A stretch of DNA of 64,000 nucleotides from Neocallimastix lanati (nom. inval.) (taxonomy: Eukaryota > Neocallimastigomycota > Neocallimastigomycetes > Neocallimastigales > Neocallimastigaceae), in NCBI GenBank assembly GCA_016946835.1, contig JACVTC010000060.1:274001-338000 (forward strand). Reading direction: 5' to 3'. How positions within the stretch are numbered: the stretch's first letter is position 1; each line of letters begins with the position of its first letter. The notes beneath the pieces were generated by a model. It had not been told where the DNA came from and did no database searches. It was given only the letters and a program-made list of their open reading frames with translations. Of the stretch, positions 55,803 to 64,000 are shown one piece after another. Both the position numbers and the translations under genes were made by a program.

Positions 55803-56270
55803 TTTCTTTTTTTTTTTTTTATTTTTTTATAAATTTTTTAATTCGGAAATGGAAGATGAACTTTTTTTTTCTGAATTTATTTATGCACTCTTTATTTTGA
55901 ACAATAAGTTTTTATGTCACTTTACTAATTAAAATGTATTATTATGACACTATTTGGACTATTAATATATTTTTTTTTTTTTTTTATTTTTAAAAAATAA
56001 TATAAATGTAATTAATAAAAAAAAAAATTTTTTTTTCCTAAATTTATTTATATACTCTTTATGTTGAATAAATATTTTTTATTTCATATTACAATTTAAA
56101 AAAAAATTATATTCTAATTTGGAAAAATAATATTTATTTTTATTTTTTTTTATTATTATTTTTTTTTATTAAAAATATATATTCAGATAATTAATAAATG
56201 AATGAATAAATAAATACAACTAAATTTCACAATAATGGCAGCCATTATAAAAATTTCAATTTCGGAAGTG

Positions 56271-56344
56271 GCTCGCGTAGCCTAATCGGATAGGGCGTCA
56301 GACTTCTAATCTGAAGATTGCGGGTTCAAGTCCCGCCGTGAGTG
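56271..56344 (+). tRNA. tRNA-Arg(UCU) copy 11
   Basis: Consensus gene in an intact unit; flank ATGGCAGCCATTATAAAAAT. Shows the empty version of the site used by element E. Confidence 0.97.
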
Positions 56345-56800
56345 TTTTTTATCATTTTTTTATAAATTTTTTAATTCAGAAATGGAAGATGAACTTTTTT
56401 TTTCTGAATTTATTTATGCACTCTTTATTTTGAACAATAAGTTTTTATTTCACTTTACTAATTAAAAAGTATTATTATGACATAATTTGGACTATTAATA
56501 TTTTTTTTTTTTTTTTATTTTTAAAAAATAATATAAATGTAATTAATAAAAAAAAAAATTTTTTTCCTAAATTTATTTATATACTCTTTATGTTGAATAA
56601 ATATTTTTTATTTCATATTACTATTTAAAAAAAAATTATATTCTAATTTGGAAAAATAATATTTATTTTTATTTTTTTTTATTATTATTTTTTTTTTATT
56701 AAAAATATATATTCATATAATTAATAAATGAAAGAATAAATAAATACAACTAAATTTCACAATAATGGCAGCTGTTATAAAAATTTCAATTTCAAAAGTG

Positions 56801-56874
56801 GCTCGCGTAGCCTAATCGGATAGGGCGTCAGACTTCTAATCTGAAGATTGCGGGTTCAAGTCCCGCCGTGAGTG
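56801..56874 (+). tRNA. tRNA-Arg(UCU) copy 12
   Basis: Consensus gene; upstream GGCAGCTGTTATAAAAATTT. Confidence 0.97.
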
Positions 56875-57343
56875 TTTCTTATTTTTTTTTTTATTTTTTT
56901 ATAAATTTTTTAATTCGGAAATGGAAGATGAACTTTTTTTTTCTGAATTTATTTATGCACTCTTTATTTTGAACAATAAGTTTTTATTTCACTTTACTAA
57001 TTAAAATGTATTATTATAACATAATTTGGACTATTAATATTTTTTTTTTTTTAAAAAATAATATAAATATAATTAATAAAAAAAAAATTTTTTTCCTAAA
57101 TTTATTTATATACTCTTTAAGTTGAATAAATATTTTTTTATTTCATATTACTATTTAAAAAAAATTATTATATTCTAATTTGGAAGAATAATATTTATTT
57201 TTATTTTTTTTAATTAATTTTTTTTTTTTTTTATTAAAAATATATATTCATATAATTAATAAATGAATGAATAATGAAATGATAAATAATGTTAAAAATT
57301 CGCAGTAATGGCAACTGTTAAGAAAATTTAAATTTTGAAAATG

Positions 57344-57417
57344 GCTCGCGTAGCTTAATCGGATAGGGCGTCAGACTTCTAATCTGAAGATTGCGGGTTC
57401 AAGTCCCGCCGTGAGTG
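57344..57417 (+). tRNA. tRNA-Arg(UCU) copy 13, D-stem variant
   Basis: One change, GCTTAATC for GCCTAATC, turning a C-G pair of the D stem into T-G and altering the A box slightly; still foldable. Type-b flank (CGCAGTAATGGCAACTGTTA). Confidence 0.95.
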
Positions 57418-57888
57418 TTTCTTTTTTTTTTTTTTATTTTTTTATAAATTTTTTAATTCGGAAATGGAAGATGAACTTTTTTTTTTTCTGAATTTATTTA
57501 TGCACTCTTTATTTTGAACAATAAGTTTTTATTTCACTTTACTAATTAAAAAGTATTATTATGATACTATTTGAACTATTAATATATTTTTTTTTTTTTT
57601 TTTTATTTTTAAAAAATAATATAAATGTAATTAATAAAAAAAAAATTTTTTTTCCTAAATTTATTTATATACTCTTTATGTTGAATAAATATTTTTTATT
57701 TCATATTACAATTTAAAAAAAAAATTATATTCTAATTTGGAAAAATAATATTTATTTTTATTTTTTTTTATTATTATTTTTTTTTATTAAAAATATATAT
57801 TCATATAATTAATAAATGAAAGAATAAATAAATACAACTAAATTTCACAATAATGGCAGCTGTTATAAAAATTCAAATTTCAAAAGTG

Positions 57889-57962
57889 GCTCGCGTAGCC
57901 TAATCGGATAGGGCGTCAGACTTCTAATCTGAAGATTGCGGGTTCAAGTCCCGCCGTGAGTG
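57889..57962 (+). tRNA. tRNA-Arg(UCU) copy 14
   Basis: Consensus gene; type-a flank with GGCAGCTGTTATAAAAATTC. Confidence 0.97.
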
Positions 57963-58440
57963 TTTCTTTTTTTTTTTTTATTTTTTTATAAATTTTTTAA
58001 TTCGGAAATGGAAGATGAACTTTTTTTTTCTGAATTTATTTATGCACTCTTTATTTTGAACAATAAGTTTTTATGTCACTTTACTAATTAAAATGTATTA
58101 TTATGACACTATTTGGACTATTAATATATATTTTTTTTTTTTTTTTATTTTTAAAAAATAATATAAATGTAATTAATAAAAAAAAAAATTTTTTTTTCCT
58201 AAATTTATTTATATACTCTTTATGTTGAATAAATATTTTTTATTTCATATTACAATTTAAAAAAAAATTATATTCTAATTTGGAAAAATAATATTTATTT
58301 TTATTTTTTTTTATTATTATTTTTTTTTTATTAAAAATATATATTCATATAATTAATAAATGAAAGAATAATGAAATGATAAATAATGTTAAAAATTCGC
58401 AGTAATGGCAACTGTTAAGAAAATTTAAATTTTGAAAATG

Positions 58441-58514
58441 GCTCGCGTAGCCTAATCGGATAGGGCGTCAGACTTCTAATCTGAAGATTGCGGGTTCAAG
58501 TCCCGCCGTGAGTG
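58441..58514 (+). tRNA. tRNA-Arg(UCU) copy 15
   Basis: Consensus gene; type-b flank GGCAACTGTTAAGAAAATTT. Confidence 0.97.
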
Positions 58515-58993
58515 TTTCTTTTTTTTTTTTTTATTTTTTTATAAATTTTTTAATTCGGAAATGGAAGATGAACTTTTTTTTTCTGAATTTATTTATGCAC
58601 TCTTTATTTTGAACAATAAGTTTTTATGTCACTTTACTAATTAAAATGTATTATTATGACACTATTTGGACTATTAATATATATTTTTTTTTTTTTTTTA
58701 TTTTTAAAAAATAATATAAATGTAATTAATAAAAAAAAAAATTTTTTTTTCCTAAATTTATTTATATACTCTTTATGTTGAATAAATATTTTTTATTTCA
58801 TATTACAATTTAAAAAAAAATTATATTCTAATTTGGAAAAATAATATTTATTTTTATTTTTTTTTATTATTATTTTTTTTTTATTAAAAATATATATTCA
58901 TATAATTAATAAATGAAAGAATAATGAAATGATAAATAATGTTAAAAATTCGCAGTAATGGCAACTGTTAAGAAAATTTAAATTTTGAAAATG

Positions 58994-59067
58994 GCTCGCG
59001 TAGCCTAATCGGATAGGGCGTCAGACTTCTAATCTGAAGATTGCGGGTTCAAGTCCCGCCGTGAGTG
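58994..59067 (+). tRNA. tRNA-Arg(UCU) copy 16
   Basis: Consensus gene; its upstream unit is almost identical to that of copy 15, suggesting recent unit duplication. Confidence 0.97.
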
Positions 59068-59496
59068 TTTCTTTTTTTTTTTTTTATTTTTTTATAAATT
59101 TTTTAATTCGGAAATGGAAGATGAACTTTTTTTTTTCTGAATTTATTTATGCACTCTTTATTTTGAACAATAAGTTTTTATTTCACTTTACTAATTAAAA
59201 AGTATTATTATGACATAATTTGGACTATTAATATTTTTTTTTTTTTTTTTATTTTTAAAAAATAATATAAATGTAATTAATAAAAAAAAAAATTTTTTTC
59301 CTAAATTTATTTATATACTCTTTATGTTGAATAAATATTTTTTATTTCATATTACTATTTAAAAAAAAATTATATTCTAATTTGGAAAAATAATATTTAT
59401 TTTTATTTTTTTTTATTATTATTTTTTTTTTATTAAAAATATATATTCATATAATTAATAAATGAATGAATAAATAAATACAACTAAAGTTCACAA

Positions 59497-59523
59497 TAAT
59501 GGCAGCTGTTATAAAAATTTCAA
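59497..59523 (+). promoter_or_regulatory. Conserved upstream element of the tRNA-Arg units (example)
   Basis: TAATGGCAGCTGTTATAAAA ends about 18 nt before the mature tRNA and is followed by a CAA at about -14. Versions of TAATGGCARCTGTTA(T/A) precede nearly every copy whose flank is not replaced by an LTR, although most spacer bases are free to vary. A TATA-like box and a CAA start motif are used by tRNA genes of fission yeast and plants; a similar role here is inferred. Confidence 0.6.
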
Positions 59524-59534
59524 TTTCAGAAGTG

Positions 59535-59608
59535 GCTCGCGTAGCCTAATCGGATAGGGCGTCAGACTTCTAATCTGAAGATTGCGGGTTCAAGTCCCGC
59601 CGTGAGTG
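59535..59608 (+). tRNA. tRNA-Arg(UCU) copy 17, last of the array
   Basis: Consensus gene. The usual spacer is lost soon after it; downstream is TTTC, T runs, then unrelated simple-sequence DNA. Confidence 0.97.
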
Positions 59609-60040
59609 TTTCTTTTTTTCTTTCTTTAGAAAATTTTATAATTACTTTTTATTTCATGGTACTATTTAAAAAGAATTATTATGTTTCAATTTGAAAAAAT
59701 ATATATATATTATATATATATATACTTTTTGTATTAATTTTTTTTATTTATTTTTAAACCTAAAAAAAAAAAAAAAAAATAATTAATAATTTAATAAAAA
59801 AAAATTTTTAATTATATTTTTCTGAAATGTAATTAAGAAAAGTAGGAAAAGTAAATTTATTATCAATTTTTATTTTTATTTTTTTTTTTGAAAGCATGGA
59901 AAGTAAGAAGGGTTAATTTATTATTAATTTTTATTTTTATTCTTTTTTATTATTTGACTTGAGGTCAAGAGAAATAAAAGAGATAAATTTTTTATTATTA
60001 TTTTTCTCTTTTGAGTTGAGGTCAATAAAATTTTAATAAG
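59609..60040. other. Array edge, no gene
   Basis: A/T-rich DNA with two related segments containing TTTGACTTGAGGTCAAGAGA (59952) and TTTTGAGTTGAGGTCAATAA (60008). These are short palindromes (TTGACTTGAGGTCAA). Nothing coding. Confidence 0.5.
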
Positions 60041-60153
60041 AAAGATAAATTTATTATTATTATTTATTATTTATTATTCAATTATTTATTATTAATATTT
60101 ATTATTATTAATATTTATTATTATTATTTATTATTATTAATATTTATTATTTA

Positions 60154-60189
<36 letters not shown>

Positions 60190-60660
60190 ATTTATTATTA
60201 TTATTATTATTATTAATATTTATTATTATTATTATTATTATTAATATTTATTATTATTATTATTATTATTAATATTTATTATTATTATTATTATTATTTA
60301 TTATTTATTATTATTTATTATTTATTATTATTTATTATTTATTATTATTTATTATTTATTATTATTATTTATTATTTATTATTATTATTTATTATTAATA
60401 TTTATTATTCAATTATTTATTATTATTATTTATTATTATTATTTATTATTAATATTTATTATTCAATTATTTATTATTATTATTTATTATTATTTATTAT
60501 TTATTATTTATTTATTATTTATTATTATTATTTATTATTATTATTTATTATTATTATTATTATTTATTATTATTTATTATTTATTATTTGATTATTAATT
60601 ATTTAATTATTTATTATTATTTGATTATTAATTATTCCATTATTTATTATTATATGATTA
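60040..60660. repeat. TTA/TTATTTA simple-sequence tract
   Basis: About 620 bp of TTATTA repeats with TTTA and AATATT interruptions arranged in higher-order blocks. Confidence 0.95.
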
Positions 60661-61550
60661 TTATTATTGTTAGCTTTATTAAATTTGGATGATCTATAAT
60701 AATATTCCTTGATATACCAAAAGGAAAATTAAGTGTATGATCCATCTTTTCAAGCTTTAAATAAATGATGATATAAAACAAATAGGTGTAGTTAACATAT
60801 TTGTATATTTAATAATAATTATTAATTATTAAAATATAATATCTCTTCTGTCAATAATAATATTTGAAATAATTTTATTATTCATCTATGATTCAATATT
60901 TATATATATATTATTCATTATAATATGAAATATATTAAATTAAATAGTTAATTTCTTCTAAATATATAATAAGAATATTATTATATATATAATTTAACTA
61001 TTCATATTTATTTTAAAGTTTATATTAAAAATCCATCATTCTTCTATATATTATAATATAATGAAATAATTTTAGTTATTTTAATTATAATTAAATATAT
61101 ATAGTTGATATTATTTATTATATTCATATTTATTATATAATTATATTCTTATATATTTAACTTTTATTATTCTTATTTTCATTTTTAAGAATTATATAGT
61201 TATATTTATTATATTTATTATTTGTAATATATATATATATAATATATTATATTATACTTCAATATTATACTCAGAGATATATTTATATTTTAAATGTATA
61301 TTTATTATTATTTAATATTTGATAAATGATTATTAAAAGATTTCCTAATAATGAATAAGGACTCTTCTTTACCTGTAAAAGAAGACTCTTGGCTGATTGT
61401 GTTTTTATAAATTGAAAATATATGAATGAATAAAGGTTAATTTAAATATAATAGATGCTATTAAAAATTAGGGAGCACATAAAAGTCCCGCATTTCAATG
61501 ATGATATAAAATAAAATAGGTGTAGTTAACCTATTTGTATATTTAATATT
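60660..61550. other. A/T-rich region with dispersed duplications, no gene
   Basis: GATGATATAAAA...ATAGGTGTAGTTAAC followed by TATTTGTATATTTAATA occurs at about 60768-60815 and again at 61500-61545. GCACATAAAAGTCCCGCAT then TCAATGAT occurs at 61475 and 62105. Confidence 0.55.
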
Positions 61551-61815
61551 ACTTATTAAATATTAAAATTTATATTCTTTTTGATAATACTTATTAAATA
61601 TTAAAATTTATATTCTTTTTGATAATACTTATTAAATATTAAAATTTATATTCTTTTTGATAATACTTATTAAATATTAAAATTTATATTCTTTTTGATA
61701 ATACTTATTAAATATTAAAATTTATATTCTTTTTGATAATACTTATTAAATATTAAAATTTATATTCTTTTTGATAATACTTATTAAATATTAAAATTTA
61801 TATTCTTTTTGATAA
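61551..61815. repeat. 38-bp tandem repeat, seven copies
   Basis: TATTAAATATTAAAATTTAT plus ATTCTTTTTGATAATACT repeated with no visible differences, so recently expanded. Confidence 0.95.
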
Positions 61816-62338
61816 TAATTATTTTATTTAATTTTATTTCAATAGGTATTATTATAATTATAATAATTATAATACTTTATTTCCTATAAAATTTATATAG
61901 TTCTATAGATTAGAATATATAATTAATAGATTACCTATTTCTTATCAATAGATTAAATTATTTATATTAGAAATAGAGAACTCTCTTGTAGAATTTTTAG
62001 GAATTAGAATTATTATTTTAATTGTAAGAATATTATAATTTTATTAATAAAATTTACTAAACAGCCATTATTTTAAAAAAAACCCACTGCTTATATAAAT
62101 TATTGCACATAAAAGTCCCGCATATCAATGATAAAGTCACATGTATTACATGTGTTTTCCATAACATAGAATAAATTAAAAATTAATTAAATAAATATTT
62201 AAAGATAATTAATACATAAAAGAAATTATTAAATATAAATAAATAAATATGAATATAAATAAATACTATAAATAAATACATAAATTAAATATAGAGAAAA
62301 ACTATGAGTGCAGCAATAATTGAATAATAAAAAAAATA
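61816..62338. other. A/T-rich intergenic DNA, no gene
   Basis: Contains the second GCACATAAAAGTCCCGCAT motif (62105) and the palindrome CACATGTATTACATGTG (62138-62154). No frame of note. Confidence 0.4.
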
Positions 62339-62560
62339 ATAAAAAGAGTTTTTATTAATAAATAATAAATAATAAATAATAAAAAGAGTATTTATTAATA
62401 AATAATAAAAAGAGTATTTATTAATAAATAATAAATAATAAAAAGAGTATTTATTAATAAATAATAAATAATAAAAAGAGTATTTATTAATAAATAATAA
62501 ATAATAAAAAGAGTATTTATTAATTAATAATAAATAATAAAATAGAGTATTTATTAATAA
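62339..62560. repeat. 33-bp tandem repeat with shorter and longer variants
   Basis: AAAAAGAGTATTTATTAATA plus AATAATAAATAAT, about six copies, some with one AATAAT block more or fewer. Confidence 0.9.
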
Positions 62561-62958
62561 ATAAATATATATTATATATATATATTATATATATATATAT
62601 TATATATATATTTTTTTTTAGTATATATTTTCATATGAAGATTTGGAAATATAATTAAAAAATGTTAAAACTATTGAAAAAGGTTTAATCATCTTCATCA
62701 TGTGATATTGACATTAATTTATAATAATTTATGTTTTGAATACTAAAAACAATTTTATATTAATTAAGGTTTGAATATTTATATTTTATTTCAATTTCAA
62801 AAAAAGACATTATGGGAAGTTTTGTACTACATTATTAATATATTCTAATACATTTTAATATACATTATCAAATATAGGAACCATAATTATATTTGTGTAA
62901 GCCATATTTTAATCTCTTTTACTTAAATAGAAAATCTTTTTTTCTTTTTAATTTGAAT

Positions 62959-63298
62959 CTAGTGCATTTCTTTTCTCAATCATGCAATGTGGCTTATTTT
63001 TGTAAGTGGGTTGTTTTTTTAATAATTAAATAAATAATAAATATTCTTTTTTTTTTATAGATATAATTTATTAATATTCAAGTGTAAAAATAATAATTTA
63101 TAATTCTTTTTTATTTAGAATATATTATTATTTCTTTTGAAATAGTTATTTAATACTATTTAATTGTAAAAAAAATATATTATTATTTCTTTTAAAATAA
63201 TAATTATTTATATATTTAGTTATGATTGTATTGAATATCTTAAAAATGTATGGCTTTATTTAAAAAATATTATAAGCCACATTACATTGCAAATGCAC
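62959..63298. repeat. Inverted repeat, possible small MITE-like unit
   Basis: TAGTGCATTT and GCAATGTGGCTTAT (62960-62996) return inverted as ATAAGCCACATTACATTGC and AAATGCAC (63272-63297), about 270 bp apart, the second arm with four extra bases. No transposase and no clear target duplication. Confidence 0.4.
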
Positions 63299-63555
63299 AA
63301 TCCCCCTCAATTCTAAAATTATTTCAGTTAGAGAATATTATAATTTTTTTCAAACTCTGGAATATTCTAAAATGAATATTTATTTAACAATAAAAAAAAA
63401 AAGAATTTAATTTTATCAAGAACAAAATATTAATTTTATTATTAAAAAAAAAAATATTAATTTATTATTATTATTAAAAAAATATTAATTTATTATTATT
63501 TACTTTATTATTATTTACTTTATTATTATTTATTATTATTATAATTATAAGTTTT

Positions 63556-63582
63556 AAATAAATAAATAAATAAATAAATAAG

Positions 63583-63629
<47 letters not shown>

Positions 63630-63630
63630 G

Positions 63631-63665
<35 letters not shown>

Positions 63666-63666
63666 G

Positions 63667-63701
<35 letters not shown>

Positions 63702-63702
63702 G

Positions 63703-63733
<31 letters not shown>

Positions 63734-63734
63734 G

Positions 63735-63793
<59 letters not shown>

Positions 63794-63794
63794 G

Positions 63795-63873
<79 letters not shown>

Positions 63874-63874
63874 A
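63556..63874. repeat. AAAT tetranucleotide microsatellite
   Basis: About 320 bp of AAATAAAT with a G interruption (AAATAAGTAAAT) at several similar intervals. A 155-codon frame across it on the minus strand is an artefact of the repeat (IYLF repeats). Confidence 0.97.
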
Positions 63875-64000
63875 TTAAAAAAAAAAGTATAAATATTAAA
63901 TGTTTTTTCGTAAAAATTAAAATCTTCGAAAAATTAAACAAATATTATTTTAATTAAAAAAAAAAAAAATTTTTTTTTATTTTTAAAATAAAAGTTAATT

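Larger units (their letters stand above)
27725..59608 (+). repeat. Tandem tRNA-Arg(UCU) array, 0.53-0.55 kb units, interrupted by retroelements
   Basis: Fourteen tRNA genes with the same spacer type. Uninterrupted steps between gene starts are 540 (27725-28265), 527 (37187-37714) and 542, 530, 543, 545, 552, 553, 541 (55729-59535). Leaving out the inserted elements, 28265 to 37187, 37714 to 44866 and 47904 to 55729 each shrink to roughly one unit. The spacer itself is two diverged halves: a block with TTATGCACTCTTTATTTTGA and one with TTATATACTCTTTATGTTGA. Confidence 0.9.

Noticed and set aside
27725-59608. CRISPR-like array or satellite centromere
   Set aside because: The regular 0.54-kb repeats are explained by tRNA genes with spacers; repeat length, content and eukaryotic elements exclude CRISPR, and nothing here marks a centromere.
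63556-63874. Telomere repeat at the window edge
   Set aside because: AAATAAAT lacks the G-rich strand of telomeric repeats and unrelated sequence follows it.
63474-63941. 155-codon minus-strand frame
   Set aside because: It is a pure translation of the AAAT microsatellite (repeated IYLF), with no gene-like composition.

Overview
The window is an AT-rich (well over 80% A+T) eukaryotic repeat block. I found no ordinary host protein gene. It consists of tRNA-Arg(UCU) genes and LTR retrotransposons inserted beside them. Chromodomain Ty3/gypsy elements, asparagine- and lysine-rich proteins, very long poly-A/poly-T runs and near-pure A/T spacers suggest a fungus. An anaerobic gut fungus (Neocallimastigomycota) is my best guess, but this is inference; no rRNA or host marker gene is present to test it.

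Layout: 1-1201 is the 5' end of an element (Z, minus strand). 1206-9383 is element A (minus, complete, near-identical LTRs, gag and pol joined by a -1 frameshift), ending 14 nt before tRNA-Arg 1 (9398). 9472-14618 holds two solo-LTR-like repeats and a 1.7 kb minisatellite, then tRNA 2 (14632). 14824-23028 is element B (minus), a defective mosaic with unlike LTRs at its two ends, an inverted protease segment and an amber codon, followed by tRNA 3 (23058). 23599-24616 is a solo LTR beside a tRNA pseudogene that lost its anticodon arm. From 27725 to 59608 runs one tandem array of about 0.53-0.55 kb units, each with one tRNA-Arg(UCU): 14 genes, interrupted by element C (28713-35608), a solo LTR carrying a SINE (35663-37174), element D (38206-44837), element fragment F (to 47837) and element E (48423-55714). 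The last 4.4 kb is simple-sequence and minisatellite DNA.

Every LTR element whose position can be read lies 5' of a tRNA gene, and the distance depends on the family: about 12-17 nt (A, E, E-like solo LTRs, G-type solo LTR), 28-29 nt (D and the right end of B), and about 65-66 nt (C and F). The tRNA array therefore looks like a landing zone for several Ty3/gypsy families that recognise different faces of the RNA polymerase III promoter region.

The elements also differ in how they prime and express themselves. Z, A and B share a tRNA-type primer-binding site ending in TCCACCA on the plus strand. C, D and F instead have 10-12 nt just after the 5' LTR that are complementary to a site in their own LTR 35-40 nt downstream of a TATA box, the arrangement known from Tf1/sushi self-priming elements. 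A, B, C and E join gag to pol through slippery heptamers followed by hairpins. In A, B and E the heptamer, 7-nt spacer and TGGGA-type stem share one architecture. D encodes gag and pol as one frame.
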